Shown here: positions 1 to 10,180 of the stretch, in pieces
How the letters are laid out: each line of letters opens with the position of its first letter
How positions within the stretch are numbered: the first letter of the stretch is position 1
Assembly: GCA_900109485.1 (NCBI GenBank)
Contig: FOAY01000010.1
Span: forward strand, 27,271 to 91,270
Length of the DNA: 64,000 nucleotides
Direction: 5' to 3'
Origin: Kosakonia sacchari
GTDB taxonomy: Bacteria > Pseudomonadota > Gammaproteobacteria > Enterobacterales > Enterobacteriaceae
Translations under genes and position numbers: made by a program
The notes under the pieces: generated by a model
What the model was told of the DNA's origin: nothing
Database searches by the model: none
Seen by the model: the letters and a program-made list of their open reading frames with translations, nothing else

Positions 1-75
1 TTGCAGCTCGCCCGCCTGTGTCAGCGGGCTCAAAAACAGTAAGGTCGCGGCTAAACCGCTTTTCAACGCGTTCAT
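1..75 (-). CDS. flgA: FlgA, P-ring assembly chaperone (5' end only)
   Basis: Only the first 25 codons are present; the gene runs off the left edge. The translation is a signal peptide: MNALK, then a hydrophobic stretch ending near TQAGEL. FlgA is a periplasmic chaperone needed for FlgI to polymerise into the P ring. Its position, divergent from flgB, is the conserved enterobacterial layout. Identity rests on context plus the signal peptide, since the mature protein lies outside the window. Confidence 0.85.
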   Translation of the reverse strand, partial: MNALKSGLAATLLFLSPLTQAGELQ

Positions 76-232
76 CGCAGACTCCTGCCTGTTGATGGGA
101 TGCAGAGATTTTAACTGCATGGCAAATCTATCAACGCAATAAATAGCGACGCATTTTGCCCTTATTCCGGCGATAAGTTTGCCTGAGGAGATTTAAGCTG
201 TTGGCTAAATAATTGTCATCAGTGGGGGAGCT
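76..232. promoter_or_regulatory. flgA/flgB divergent promoter region
   Basis: This 157-bp spacer separates the divergent flgA and flgB starts. In E. coli and Salmonella the equivalent region carries FlhDC-dependent class II promoters in both directions. I see GGCGATAA at 169-176, one mismatch from the sigma-28 -10 element, but the matching -35 (150-157) fits only about half of consensus. Any sigma-28 input here would be weak. The FlhDC site itself is too degenerate to place by eye. A strong ribosome binding site (GGGGGAG) precedes flgB. Confidence 0.6.
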
Positions 233-649
233 ATGCTCGATAAACTTGATGCCGCTCTGCGTTTTCAGCAAGAAGCGCTGAACCTGAGCGCCCAGCGCCA
301 GGAGATTCTGGCGGCTAACATTGCCAACGCCGATACCCCGGGGTTTCAGGCGCGTGATATTGATTTCTCCAGCGAATTAAAAAAAGTCATGGAGCGCGGG
401 CGAGCTGAAAACAGCGGCGTTGCGTTGACGTTGACATCTTCCCGCCATATTCCGGCACAAAACATCTCCACGTCGTCCGCCGATCTGCTGTACCGCATTC
501 CTGACCAGCCTTCGCTCGACGGTAACACCGTGGATATGGATCGCGAACGTACGCAATTCGCTGACAACAGCGTGAAATACCAGACCGGCCTGACCGTGCT
601 GGGCGGGCAGATCAAAAGCATGATGAGCGTTCTGCAACAGGGGAACTAA
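233..649 (+). CDS. flgB: FlgB, flagellar proximal rod protein
   Basis: A 138-residue protein with the N-terminal flagellar rod signature ([19 protein letters not shown], residues 28-46) and a C-terminal coiled-coil heptad region. FlgB polymerises at the base of the rod, next to the MS ring and export gate, after secretion by the flagellar type III apparatus. There is no cleaved signal peptide, as usual for axial proteins. First gene of the flgBCDEFGHIJ operon; flgC follows after 4 bases. Length equals that of the E. coli orthologue. Confidence 0.98.
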   Translation: MLDKLDAALRFQQEALNLSAQRQEILAANIANADTPGFQARDIDFSSELKKVMERGRAENSGVALTLTSSRHIPAQNISTSSADLLYRIPDQPSLDGNTVDMDRERTQFADNSVKYQTGLTVLGGQIKSMMSVLQQGN

Positions 650-653
650 GTAA

Positions 654-1058
654 ATGGCATTGCTGAATATCTTTGATGTCGCCGGTTCTGCGCTCACTGC
701 GCAATCAAAACGTCTGAACGTCGCCGCCAGTAACCTTGCGAACGCCGACAGCGTAACCGGGCCAGACGGGCAACCCTACCGCGCTAAACAGGTTGTCTTC
801 CAGGTTGACGCTGCACCGGGTCAGGCGACCGGCGGCGTGAAAGTAGCTGATGTGGTCGAAAGTCAGGCGCCGGACAAACTGGTCTTTGAACCAGGTAATC
901 CGCTGGCTGATGCCAATGGCTACGTCAAAATGCCGAACGTTGATGTGGTCGGTGAGATGGTGAATACCATGTCCGCTTCACGCAGCTATCAGGCAAACGT
1001 TGAAGTGCTTAACACCGTTAAGAGCATGATGCTCAAAACGCTCACCCTTGGCCAGTAA
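654..1058 (+). CDS. flgC: FlgC, flagellar proximal rod protein
   Basis: A 134-residue rod protein. The N-terminal bb-rod motif ([10 protein letters not shown], about residues 25-34) and the C-terminal motif ([17 protein letters not shown]) form the two helices that pack in the axial coiled coil. FlgC sits between FlgB and FlgF in the rod. Full length for the family. It lies 4 bases after flgB and 11 before flgD, so the genes are co-transcribed and probably translationally coupled. Confidence 0.98.
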   Translation: MALLNIFDVAGSALTAQSKRLNVAASNLANADSVTGPDGQPYRAKQVVFQVDAAPGQATGGVKVADVVESQAPDKLVFEPGNPLADANGYVKMPNVDVVGEMVNTMSASRSYQANVEVLNTVKSMMLKTLTLGQ

Positions 1059-1069
1059 AGGAGACACGC

Positions 1070-1753
1070 ATGTCTATCGCCGTGAACGTGAATGACACCA
1101 CTGCTAACAGTAGTGTCTCATCGACCAGCTCTGGTACGTCCACTACAGGTACTAACAGCGCTTCCGACCTGCAGAGTAGCTTTCTGACGCTGCTGGTCGC
1201 ACAGTTGAAAAACCAGGACCCGACCAACCCGCTGCAAAACAACGAGTTGACGTCGCAACTGGCGCAGATCAGCACCCTCAGCGGGATTGAAAAACTGAAT
1301 ACCACGCTGGGTTCGATTTCCGGGCAGATTGATAACAGCCAGTCATTGCAGGCATCCAACCTGATTGGTCACGGCGTCATGATCCCGGGGCAGACAGTTC
1401 TGGTAGGCAGCGGAACCACCACGCCGTTTGGGGTTGAACTGACGCAGGCTGCTGACAAAGTCACTGCGACCGTCACGAGCAAAGACGGCACCGTGGTGCG
1501 CACGATTGACATTGGTTCGCTGTCGGCTGGCGTTCATACCTTTAGCTGGGATGGCAAGCTGACCGATGGTACGACAGCGCCGGATGGCTCTTACAAAGTC
1601 TCCATCTCCGCCAGCACCGGCACAACACAGCTGGTTGCGCAACCGCTGCAATTTGCCATGGTGCAGGGCGTCACGCTCAACTCCAGCGGCAACCTTTTAG
1701 ATTTGGGTACCTACGGTACAACCACACTCGACGAAGTACGGCAGATTATCTAA
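1070..1753 (+). CDS. flgD: FlgD, flagellar hook cap / scaffold
   Basis: A 227-residue hook-capping protein. It has a Ser/Thr-rich flexible N-terminus (about 1-35), the conserved FlgD N-region (LLVAQLKNQDPTNPLQNNE, about 41-59), and then FlgD Ig-like and Tudor-like domains. It caps the growing hook, promotes insertion of FlgE subunits, and is later replaced by FlgK. A good ribosome binding site (AAAGGAG) lies 7 bases upstream. It is slightly shorter than the E. coli protein (231), with the difference in the low-complexity N-terminus. Confidence 0.97.
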   Translation: MSIAVNVNDTTANSSVSSTSSGTSTTGTNSASDLQSSFLTLLVAQLKNQDPTNPLQNNELTSQLAQISTLSGIEKLNTTLGSISGQIDNSQSLQASNLIGHGVMIPGQTVLVGSGTTTPFGVELTQAADKVTATVTSKDGTVVRTIDIGSLSAGVHTFSWDGKLTDGTTAPDGSYKVSISASTGTTQLVAQPLQFAMVQGVTLNSSGNLLDLGTYGTTTLDEVRQII

Positions 1754-1779
1754 GCCTTAACACTTATCAGGAGTAAGTC

Positions 1780-2988
1780 ATGGCCTTTTCACAAGCGGTC
1801 AGCGGCCTGAATGCTGCGGCCACCAATCTCGATGTCATTGGTAACAACATCGCCAACTCCGCCACATATGGCTTTAAATCCGGGACAGCGTCTTTTGCCG
1901 ATATGTTTGCCGGTTCTAAAATTGGTCTGGGTGTTAAGGTTGCCGGGATTACCCAGGACTTTAACGATGGTACCACCACCAGCACCGGTCGCGGTCTTGA
2001 CGTCGCGCTGAGCGGCAACGGTTTCTTCCGTCTGGTCGACAGCAACGGTTCTGTTTATTACAGCCGTAACGGCCAGTTCAAACTGGACGAGAACCGTAAC
2101 CTGGTGAACATGCAAGGCATGGAAGTGACGGGTTATCCGGCAACAGGTACACCGCCAACGGTTCAGACCGGCGCGAACCCAACTGCTATTACTATCCCGA
2201 ACACCCTGATGGCGGCGAAAACCACCACCACGGCAACGATGCAAATCAACCTGAACTCTACGGATTCCACTCCGACAGTTACCCCCTTTGATCCGACTAA
2301 CGCGGATACCTACAACAAAAAAGGCTCTGTTACCGTTTACGATAGCCAGGGTAACGCGCATGACATGAACGTCTACTTCGTGAAAAGCGCTACGGCGAAC
2401 ACCTGGAGTGTTTACACGCAGGACAGTAGCGTAAGTGGCAGCACTGCGACACTGGCAAGCACAATGGTGTTTGATACAAACGGCTCTCTGACCAGCGGCA
2501 CCACGGCGAGCATCACCACCGGTACCATTAACGGCGCAACCCCGGCGACGTTCTCCCTGAGCTTCCTGAACTCCATGCAGCAAAACACCGGTTCCAACAA
2601 CATCGTTGCGACCACCCAGAATGGTTACAAACCGGGTGATCTGGTGAGCTACCAGATTAACGATGACGGTACCGTTGTAGGTAACTACTCCAACGAACAG
2701 ACTCAGCTGCTGGGTCAGATTGTGCTGGCAAACTTCGCCAACAACGAAGGCCTGAAGTCCGAAGGCGACAACGTCTGGTCTGCCACGTCTTCTTCCGGTG
2801 TGGCACTGCTCGGTACGGCAAACACCGGTAACTACGGTAGCCTGACCAGCGGCGCGCTGGAAGCTTCGAACGTGGATCTGAGTAAAGAACTGGTCAACAT
2901 GATCGTCGCGCAGCGTAACTATCAGTCGAACGCGCAGACCATCAAAACCCAGGACCAGATCCTTAACACGCTGGTTAACCTGCGTTAA
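1780..2988 (+). CDS. flgE: FlgE, flagellar hook protein
   Basis: A 402-residue hook subunit. The N-terminus ([20 protein letters not shown]) and C-terminus ([19 protein letters not shown]) are the coiled-coil D0 segments and are nearly invariant. The central D1/D2 part (about 150-300) is richer in Ser/Thr and diverges from E. coli, as expected for the exposed surface. It assembles under the FlgD cap to about 55 nm, with length set by FliK. Embedded in the flg operon. Confidence 0.99.
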   Translation: MAFSQAVSGLNAAATNLDVIGNNIANSATYGFKSGTASFADMFAGSKIGLGVKVAGITQDFNDGTTTSTGRGLDVALSGNGFFRLVDSNGSVYYSRNGQFKLDENRNLVNMQGMEVTGYPATGTPPTVQTGANPTAITIPNTLMAAKTTTTATMQINLNSTDSTPTVTPFDPTNADTYNKKGSVTVYDSQGNAHDMNVYFVKSATANTWSVYTQDSSVSGSTATLASTMVFDTNGSLTSGTTASITTGTINGATPATFSLSFLNSMQQNTGSNNIVATTQNGYKPGDLVSYQINDDGTVVGNYSNEQTQLLGQIVLANFANNEGLKSEGDNVWSATSSSGVALLGTANTGNYGSLTSGALEASNVDLSKELVNMIVAQRNYQSNAQTIKTQDQILNTLVNLR

Positions 2989-3008
2989 TCGTCTGACGGG
3001 ATGGCTTA

Positions 3009-3764
3009 ATGGATCACGCAATATATACCGCGATGGGCGCTGCCAGCCAGACGCTGAATCAGCAGGCTGTCACGGCCAGCAACCTCGCGAATGCCTCCAC
3101 TCCGGGTTTCCGTGCGCAGCTTAATGCATTGCGCGCGGTGCCGGTAGAAGGGCTTTCGCTGCCTACCCGTACGCTGGTGGTCGCGTCAACACCTGGCGCC
3201 GATATGACGCCAGGCCAACTGGATTACACCTCGCGTCCGCTGGACGTGGCGTTGCAGCAGGACGGCTGGCTGGCAGTACAGACGGCGAACGGTACTGAAG
3301 GATATACCCGCAACGGTAGCATCCAGGTGAGTTCGACCGGCCAGTTGACGATCCAGGGGCATCCGGTGATGGGTGATGCGGGGCCGTTGACCGTTCCTGA
3401 AGGCTCGCAAATAACAATTGCGGCGGACGGTACGATCTCCTCGCTGAACCCGGGCGATCCGGCCAATACCGTTGCGCCGGTTGGCAAACTGAAACTGGTG
3501 AAAGCAGACCCGCAAGAAGTGCAGCGCGGCGATGACGGCATTTTCCGTCTGACCCAGGCCGCACAGGCGACGCGTGGCGCGACGTTGCAGGACGATCCGA
3601 GCGTACGCGTCATGTCCGGGGTGCTGGAAGGCAGTAACGTTAAACCGGTGGCGGCCATGACCGACATGATTGCCAGCGCGCGTCGTTTCGAGATGCAGAT
3701 GAAGGTGATCTCCAGCGTCGATGATAACGCGCAACGTGCCAACCAGTTGCTGTCAATGGGCTAA
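3009..3764 (+). CDS. flgF: FlgF, flagellar proximal rod protein
   Basis: A 251-residue member of the FlgE/F/G family. The N-terminal helix (LNQQAVTASNLANASTPGFR) and C-terminal segment (VLEGSNVKPVAAMTDMIASA) are the axial motifs. It forms the rod section between FlgC and distal FlgG. Starts 20 bases after flgE stops and is followed by flgG after 15 bases. Length equals the E. coli protein. Confidence 0.98.
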   Translation: MDHAIYTAMGAASQTLNQQAVTASNLANASTPGFRAQLNALRAVPVEGLSLPTRTLVVASTPGADMTPGQLDYTSRPLDVALQQDGWLAVQTANGTEGYTRNGSIQVSSTGQLTIQGHPVMGDAGPLTVPEGSQITIAADGTISSLNPGDPANTVAPVGKLKLVKADPQEVQRGDDGIFRLTQAAQATRGATLQDDPSVRVMSGVLEGSNVKPVAAMTDMIASARRFEMQMKVISSVDDNAQRANQLLSMG

Positions 3765-3767
3765 TAA

Positions 3768-4562
<795 letters not shown>

Positions 4563-4568
4563 GGCGTT

Positions 4569-4596
4569 TTCCGGCGCGGTAAGCGCCGTGCCGGAA
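4569..4596 (+). other. Hairpin between flgG and flgH
   Basis: TTCCGGC (4569-4575) pairs with GCCGGAA (4590-4596), and an alternative inner stem CGGCGC/GCGCCG also fits. There is no downstream U-run, so it is probably an intercistronic stability or processing element rather than a terminator. It lies immediately before the flgH translation start. Confidence 0.5.
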
Positions 4597-4619
4597 CCCT
4601 GATTTCGAAGATGAATGCA

Positions 4620-5318
4620 ATGCAAAAATACGCCGTGCACAGCTACCCGATTATGGCTTTAGTGGCATTAACCCTGACAGGATGTGCCTGGGTTCCGTCT
4701 ACACCGTTAGTGCAGGGGGCGACCACCGCCCAGCCCATTCCGGGGCCGGTGCCGATGGTGAATGGTTCTATTTACCAAACTGCGCAGCCAATCAACTATG
4801 GCTATCAGCCGCTGTTTGAAGACCGCCGTCCGCGTAACGTCGGCGACACGCTGACTATCGTGCTGCAAGAAAACGTGAGCGCCAGCAAAAGCTCGTCAGC
4901 GAATGCCAGCCGCGATGGCAAATCCAGCTTTGGCATGGACACCACACCGCGTTACCTCGAAGGGCTGTTCGGCAATGCCCGTGCCGATCTGAGTTCTTCC
5001 GGCAGCAATACCTTTGACGGCAAAGGCGGCGCAAATGCCAGTAACACATTTAGCGGCACGCTGACCGTCACGGTCGATCAAGTGCTGATCAACGGCAATT
5101 TACATGTAGTGGGTGAAAAACAGATCGCCATTAACCAGGGCACAGAGTTCATCCGCTTTTCCGGCGTCGTAAACCCGCGCGCCGTCAGCGGCAGCAACAC
5201 GGTTCCGTCCACACAGGTGGCGGATGCGCGTATCGAATATGTGGGCAATGGCTACATCAACGAAGCGCAGAATATGGGCTGGCTGCAACGTTTCTTCCTC
5301 AACTTATCGCCGATGTAA
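4620..5318 (+). CDS. flgH: FlgH, flagellar L-ring lipoprotein
   Basis: A 232-residue outer-membrane lipoprotein that forms the L ring, the bushing for the rod in the outer membrane. The lipobox is visible at [10 protein letters not shown], about residue 21, so the mature protein starts with a lipidated Cys. The C-terminal two-thirds ([20 protein letters not shown] onward) matches FlgH. I chose ATG 4620 because it reproduces the E. coli N-terminus (MQK); an in-frame ATG three codons upstream (4611) is possible. flgI begins 12 bases downstream. Confidence 0.97.
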   Translation: MQKYAVHSYPIMALVALTLTGCAWVPSTPLVQGATTAQPIPGPVPMVNGSIYQTAQPINYGYQPLFEDRRPRNVGDTLTIVLQENVSASKSSSANASRDGKSSFGMDTTPRYLEGLFGNARADLSSSGSNTFDGKGGANASNTFSGTLTVTVDQVLINGNLHVVGEKQIAINQGTEFIRFSGVVNPRAVSGSNTVPSTQVADARIEYVGNGYINEAQNMGWLQRFFLNLSPM

Positions 5319-5330
5319 CCGGGGTGAATT

Positions 5331-6425
5331 ATGTTTAGATATCTGGCAATGGCGTTGGTACTGGTGGCATCTGTTGCCCAGGCCGACCGCATCCGGGACC
5401 TCACCAGCGTACAGGGCGTGCGAGAAAACTCCTTGATCGGCTATGGCCTGGTCGTTGGCCTTGATGGCACCGGTGACCAGACCACACAGACCCCCTTTAC
5501 CACGCAGACACTGAACAATATGTTGTCGCAGATGGGGATTACGGTGCCGACCGGCACCAACATGCAGTTGAAAAACGTCGCGGCTGTTATGGTCACGGCG
5601 CAGTTCCCGGCATTCGCCCGCCAGGGGCAAACCATCGATGTGGTGGTCTCCTCAATGGGTAACGCTAAAAGTCTGCGCGGCGGTACGTTGCTGATGACTC
5701 CGCTGAAAGGGGTCGACAGCCAGGTGTACGCGCTGGCGCAGGGGAATATTTTGGTTGGCGGCGCAGGTGCGTCGGCAGGCGGCAGCAGTGTTCAGGTGAA
5801 CCAGCTTAACGGCGGCCGTATTACCAACGGCGCGGTGATCGAGCGTGAGTTGCCGACGCAGTTCGGCGCAGGGAATACCATCAACCTGCAACTGAACCAG
5901 GAAGACTTTTCTATGGCGCAGCAGATTGCCGACACCATTAACCGCAGCCGTGGTTACGGTAGCGCAACGGCGCTTGACGCCCGCACCGTGCAGATCCGCG
6001 TTTCCACTGGCGGCAGTTCGCAGGTACGTCTGCTGGCCGATATTCAGAACCTTGAAGTCGGCGTTACCCAGCAGGATGCGAAAGTGATCATCAACTCGCG
6101 TACCGGCTCTGTGGTGATGAACCGTGAAGTGTCGCTGGATAATTGTGCCGTCGCGCAGGGGAACCTCTCTGTTACGGTCAACCAGCAGGCTAATGTCAGC
6201 CAGCCGAATACACCATTTGGCGGCGGTCAGACGGTGGTGACACCGCAAACGCAGATCGATTTACGCCAGAGCGGCGGTTCGCTGCAAAGCGTTCGCTCCA
6301 GCGCCAACCTGAACAGCGTCGTGCGCGCACTTAACGCGCTGGGTGCTTCGCCGATGGAACTGATGTCTATTCTGCAGGCCATGCAAAGTGCAGGTTGCCT
6401 GCGCGCGAAACTGGAGATCATCTAA
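5331..6425 (+). CDS. flgI: FlgI, flagellar P-ring protein
   Basis: A 364-residue periplasmic P-ring subunit with a cleavable Sec signal peptide ([18 protein letters not shown], cleavage before DRIRD). The mature protein opens with the conserved [20 protein letters not shown] and ends CLRAKLEII. It assembles around the distal rod in the peptidoglycan layer with help from FlgA. The two Cys residues near the C-terminus (in DNCAVAQ and AGCLRAK) match those that form the DsbB-dependent disulfide in E. coli. Its stop overlaps the flgJ start (TAATG). Confidence 0.99.
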   Translation: MFRYLAMALVLVASVAQADRIRDLTSVQGVRENSLIGYGLVVGLDGTGDQTTQTPFTTQTLNNMLSQMGITVPTGTNMQLKNVAAVMVTAQFPAFARQGQTIDVVVSSMGNAKSLRGGTLLMTPLKGVDSQVYALAQGNILVGGAGASAGGSSVQVNQLNGGRITNGAVIERELPTQFGAGNTINLQLNQEDFSMAQQIADTINRSRGYGSATALDARTVQIRVSTGGSSQVRLLADIQNLEVGVTQQDAKVIINSRTGSVVMNREVSLDNCAVAQGNLSVTVNQQANVSQPNTPFGGGQTVVTPQTQIDLRQSGGSLQSVRSSANLNSVVRALNALGASPMELMSILQAMQSAGCLRAKLEII

Positions 6426-7393
6426 TGCTGACGGACAGCCGGTTGTTGTCGAGCGCGGCCTGGGACGCGCAATCACTGAATGAACTGAAAACCGAGACCC
6501 GACAGGATCCGCAGGCCAATTTGCGCCCCGTTGCACGTCAGGTTGAGGGCATGTTCGTGCAGATGATGCTGAAAAGCATGCGTGAAACGTTACCGAAAGA
6601 CGGTATTTTCAGCAGTGACTCAACGCGGCTGTACACCAGCATGTATGACCAACAAATCGCGCAGCAGATGACGGCCGGTAAAGGTCTGGGTCTGGCGGAT
6701 ATGATGGTCAAACAGATGGCCGCTCAGCAGGGTTCCGCTGAGCCGGTGGAACAAACAGCACAAGCAGCACAGCAGGTGCCGATGAAGTTCCCGCTGGAAA
6801 CGGTCACCTCCTATCAGAACCAGGCGCTGACGCAACTGGTGCGTAAAGCGATGCCAAAAGCGCCGGATGGTAGCGATGAACCGCTTTCCGGCGACAGCAA
6901 AGACTTCCTGGCGCAATTGTCGCTTCCTGCCCGTCTGGCGAGTGAACAGAGTGGGGTTCCGCATCACCTGATCCTGGCGCAGGCAGCGCTGGAATCTGGC
7001 TGGGGCCAGCGGCAGATCCCGCGTGAAAACGGCGAGCCGAGCTTTAACATTTTTGGCGTTAAAGCCACGCCTGGCTGGAAGGGGCCGACCACGGAAATTA
7101 CCACCACCGAATATGAAAACGGTGAAGCGGTGAAAGTGAAAGCCAAATTCCGCGTTTACAGTTCGTACCTTGAAGCGCTCTCCGACTACGTTGGTATGCT
7201 GACGCGCAATAAACGCTACGCGGCGGTCACTACGGCCGCAACGCCAGAGCAGGGCGCACAGGCGCTGCAAAATGCCGGTTATGCGACCGATCCTAACTAT
7301 GCCCGCAAACTGACATCCATGATTCAGCAACTGAAATCAATGGGTGAAAAGGTCAGCAAAGCGTATAGCACTGACATCCAAAATCTGTTCTGA
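6425..7393 (+). CDS. flgJ: FlgJ, rod-cap and peptidoglycan hydrolase
   Basis: A 322-residue bifunctional protein. The N-terminal half is the rod-scaffold/cap domain (VEGMFVQMMLKSMRETLPKD). The C-terminal half is a beta-N-acetylglucosaminidase domain with the predicted catalytic Glu at about residue 190 (AALESGWGQ). It is exported through the rod and opens the peptidoglycan for rod passage. The ATG at 6425 overlaps the flgI stop by one base, implying translational coupling. Slightly longer than the E. coli (313) and Salmonella (316) proteins because of a Gln/Ala-rich linker near residues 100-125. Confidence 0.98.
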   Translation: MLTDSRLLSSAAWDAQSLNELKTETRQDPQANLRPVARQVEGMFVQMMLKSMRETLPKDGIFSSDSTRLYTSMYDQQIAQQMTAGKGLGLADMMVKQMAAQQGSAEPVEQTAQAAQQVPMKFPLETVTSYQNQALTQLVRKAMPKAPDGSDEPLSGDSKDFLAQLSLPARLASEQSGVPHHLILAQAALESGWGQRQIPRENGEPSFNIFGVKATPGWKGPTTEITTTEYENGEAVKVKAKFRVYSSYLEALSDYVGMLTRNKRYAAVTTAATPEQGAQALQNAGYATDPNYARKLTSMIQQLKSMGEKVSKAYSTDIQNLF

Positions 7394-7399
7394 AAGATC

Positions 7400-7426
7400 T
7401 CAAGTTTCGCCCTGGGTTGCCGATAA
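7400..7426 (+). promoter_or_regulatory. Sigma-28 (FliA) promoter for flgKL
   Basis: The -35 element TCAAGTTT (7400-7407) and the perfect -10 element GCCGATAA (7419-7426) are separated by exactly 11 bases. The enterobacterial FliA consensus is TAAAGTTT-N11-GCCGATAA, so only one base (position 2) differs. It lies just after flgJ and 43 bases before flgK. This allows class III expression of hook-filament junction proteins after hook completion, in addition to read-through from the flgB promoter. Confidence 0.93.
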
Positions 7427-7468
7427 TCGTCAACAGGACTCATGACTGAATGTATATAAGGAACCTCC

Positions 7469-9118
7469 ATGTCCAGTTTGATTAATAGCGCCATGAGTGG
7501 GCTCAGCGCAGCCCAGGCCGCGCTTAATACTGCCAGTAATAACATTTCCAGTTATAACGTGGCGGGCTACACTCGCCAGACGACGGTGCTTTCAGCGGCG
7601 AAAAGTACGCTGGGCGCAGGCGGTTATGTCGGGAATGGTGTTAACGTTGTTGGCGTTCAGCGTGAGTATGATGCCTTTATCACCAACCAGTTGCGCGCGG
7701 CACAAAACCAGAGCAGTGGGCTGACGACGCGTTATGAGCAGATGTCGAAAATCGACGATGTGTTGTCAGGCACCACCAATTCGCTGGCGACCAGCATGCA
7801 GGATTTCTTCTCCAGCCTGCAAACGCTGGTCAGTAATGCTGAAGATCCGGCCTCGCGTCAGGCACTGTTGGGCAAAGCTGACAGCATGGTTAACCAGTTC
7901 AAAGTGGCTGACCAGTATCTGCGTGACCAGGACAAACAGATTAACCTGTCTATCTCGTCAAGCGTTGACCAGATTAACAACTACACCAAGCAGATTGCCT
8001 CGCTGAACGACCAGATCTCTCGCCTGACCGGCGTGGGCGCTGGCGCGTCGCCGAATGACTTGCTCGATCAGCGCGACCAACTGGTCAGTGAACTGAACCA
8101 GATCGTCGGTGTGGAAGTCAGCGTGCAGGATGGGAATACCTACAACCTGACGATGGCGAACGGCTATACGCTGGTGCAGGGCAGTACTTCTCGCCAGCTG
8201 GCGGCGGTCTCTTCGAGCGCCGATCCGTCACGTACAACCGTCGCGTATGTTGATAACACCGCTGGCAATATCGAAATTCCGGAAAAACTGATCACCACCG
8301 GCTCGCTGGGCGGCCTGCTGGCGTTCCGTTCACAGGATTTGGATCAGACGCGTAACACGCTGGGTCAACTGGCGCTGTCATTTGCCGATTCATTTAACCA
8401 GCAGCACACGCAGGGTTATGACGCGAACGGCGACCAGGGCACTGATTTCTTTACCATTGGTTCCCCGACAACGCTGAACAACTCGAAAAACACAGGTGAT
8501 GCCACATTGACGGCAGCCGTGAGCGACAGCTCTGCGGTACAGGCGACTGATTACAAAGTGGTTTACGACGGCACAAACTGGAATGTTACCCGCCTGTCCA
8601 ACAATACCTCATTTACGGTTACGCCGGATGCGACTGACGGTACGCTGAACTTTGACGGTCTGAAAATTACCGTCGGCGGCACGACCGGGCCGGTCGCCAA
8701 CGACAGCTTTACGGTTAAACCGGTGAGCAATGCCGTCGTCAACATGAGTGTGGCAGTGACGGATGAGTCGAAGATCGCTATGGCGCAAACCGCTACTGAC
8801 GGTGCGAGCGATAACCGTAACGGCCAGGCGATGCTGGATCTGCAAAAAGCGACCAAAGTCGGCGGCAACAAAACGTTCAACGATGCGTATGCCACGCTGG
8901 TCAGCGATGTGGGTAACAAAACATCGACGCTGAAAACCAGCAGCACTACGCAGACCAACGTGGTGACACAGCTCAGCAACCAGCAGCAGTCTATCTCCGG
9001 GGTTAACCTCGATGAAGAGTACGGCAACCTGCAACGTTATCAGCAATATTATCTGGCTAACGCCCAGGTTCTGCAGACCGCAAGCACGCTGTTTAATGCG
9101 TTGCTGGAAATTCGCTAA
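7469..9118 (+). CDS. flgK: FlgK, hook-filament junction protein 1
   Basis: A 549-residue HAP1. The N-terminal D0 helix (NSAMSGLSAAQAALNTASNN) and C-terminal segment (NLQRYQQYYLANAQVLQTAS) match flagellin-like axial proteins. It replaces the FlgD cap and links hook to FlgL and filament. It is a late export substrate of the FlgN chaperone. The central region (about 320-430) is Thr/Ser/Asp-rich and divergent. flgL begins 14 bases later. Confidence 0.98.
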   Translation: MSSLINSAMSGLSAAQAALNTASNNISSYNVAGYTRQTTVLSAAKSTLGAGGYVGNGVNVVGVQREYDAFITNQLRAAQNQSSGLTTRYEQMSKIDDVLSGTTNSLATSMQDFFSSLQTLVSNAEDPASRQALLGKADSMVNQFKVADQYLRDQDKQINLSISSSVDQINNYTKQIASLNDQISRLTGVGAGASPNDLLDQRDQLVSELNQIVGVEVSVQDGNTYNLTMANGYTLVQGSTSRQLAAVSSSADPSRTTVAYVDNTAGNIEIPEKLITTGSLGGLLAFRSQDLDQTRNTLGQLALSFADSFNQQHTQGYDANGDQGTDFFTIGSPTTLNNSKNTGDATLTAAVSDSSAVQATDYKVVYDGTNWNVTRLSNNTSFTVTPDATDGTLNFDGLKITVGGTTGPVANDSFTVKPVSNAVVNMSVAVTDESKIAMAQTATDGASDNRNGQAMLDLQKATKVGGNKTFNDAYATLVSDVGNKTSTLKTSSTTQTNVVTQLSNQQQSISGVNLDEEYGNLQRYQQYYLANAQVLQTASTLFNALLEIR

Positions 9119-9132
9119 GTAAGGGGTGAATG

Positions 9133-10101
9133 ATGCGTATCAGCACGCAAATGATGTATGAGCAAAACATGCGCGGCGTTACCAATGCGCAGAGTAAATG
9201 GCTGGCCTACGGTGAGCAAATGTCTACCGGGCAGCGTGTGAACCGTCCGTCTGACGATCCGATCGCCGCTTCGCAGGCCGTGGTGATCTCTCAGGCGCAG
9301 GCGCAGAACACCCAGTACGCGACGGCGCGTACTTTCGCCGAACAAAAAGTGTCGCTGGAAGAGAGCGTGTTGCAGCAGGTTACGACCGCAGTTCAGGGCG
9401 CGCAGTCTACCATCGTTGAGGCCGGTAGCGGCTCGCTCAGCGACGACGACCGCGCATCGCTGGCCAGCAAACTGCAAGGCTATCGCGATCAGTTGCTGAA
9501 CCTGGCGAACAGCACTGACGGTAACGGGCGCTATATTTTCGGCGGCTATAAAACCGAAACGGCGCCGTACGATTCTACCGGTACTTACAGCGGTGGCACG
9601 CAAAACATCACCCAGCAGGTTGATGCTTCCCGTAGCATGGTGATTGCCCATACGGGGGATGAAATTTTTAACCGCATCACCAGTAACGCCACGCCTGAAC
9701 CGACGGATCCGGCAACCGGTTTGCCGGGAACGTCGGAAACTGATCTGTTTAAAATGCTGGATACTGCTATCGCCGCGCTGAATACGCCGGTTGCAGGTGA
9801 TGAGACGGCCAAAGCGACCGCGCAGGCCGCGGTTGATAAAACCAGCCGTGGTTTGACGAACTCCCTGAACAACGTGCTGACGGTACGCGCGGAGTTGGGC
9901 ACGCAGTTGAATGAGCTGGACAGCCTTGATTCGTTGGGGGATGACCGTGCGCTGGGTCTGACACAGCAGAAAAGCGATCTGGTGGATGTGGACTGGAACT
10001 CGGTAATTTCGTCTTACACCATGCAACAGGCTGCTTTGCAGGCTTCTTATAAAGCCTTCTCTGATATGCAGGGAATGTCGTTGTTCCAGATTAACTCGTA
10101 A
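9133..10101 (+). CDS. flgL: FlgL, hook-filament junction protein 3
   Basis: A 322-residue HAP3 with the flagellin-like N-terminus (MRISTQMMYEQNMRG) and C-terminus (MQQAALQASYKAFSDMQG). It forms the ring on which FliD and flagellin assemble. Two adjacent ATGs exist (9130, 9133); I chose the second because it matches the E. coli start (MRFSTQ). The region around residues 190-200 (EPTDPATGLPGTSETD) is a few residues longer than in E. coli. Last gene of the flagellar block; a strong terminator follows. Confidence 0.97.
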   Translation: MRISTQMMYEQNMRGVTNAQSKWLAYGEQMSTGQRVNRPSDDPIAASQAVVISQAQAQNTQYATARTFAEQKVSLEESVLQQVTTAVQGAQSTIVEAGSGSLSDDDRASLASKLQGYRDQLLNLANSTDGNGRYIFGGYKTETAPYDSTGTYSGGTQNITQQVDASRSMVIAHTGDEIFNRITSNATPEPTDPATGLPGTSETDLFKMLDTAIAALNTPVAGDETAKATAQAAVDKTSRGLTNSLNNVLTVRAELGTQLNELDSLDSLGDDRALGLTQQKSDLVDVDWNSVISSYTMQQAALQASYKAFSDMQGMSLFQINS

Positions 10102-10146
10102 TCGTTTCGTTTTGAGCATGTCTTGAAACTGGGCATGTTCCGTATG

Positions 10147-10177
10147 CCCGCTCTGTTACCGGAGCGGGCCTTTTTTT
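10147..10177 (+). terminator. Rho-independent terminator after flgL
   Basis: Stem CCCGCTC (10147-10153) pairs with GAGCGGG (10162-10168), followed by CC and seven T residues. It ends the flgKL transcript. There is no T-run on the other strand, so the convergent MFS gene is not served by it. Confidence 0.92.
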
Positions 10178-10180
10178 GTC

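Noticed and set aside
1789..3021. 410-codon frame opposite flgE
   Set aside because: Shadow of flgE; rich in Arg, Val, His and Gln, with no recognisable domain or ribosome binding site.
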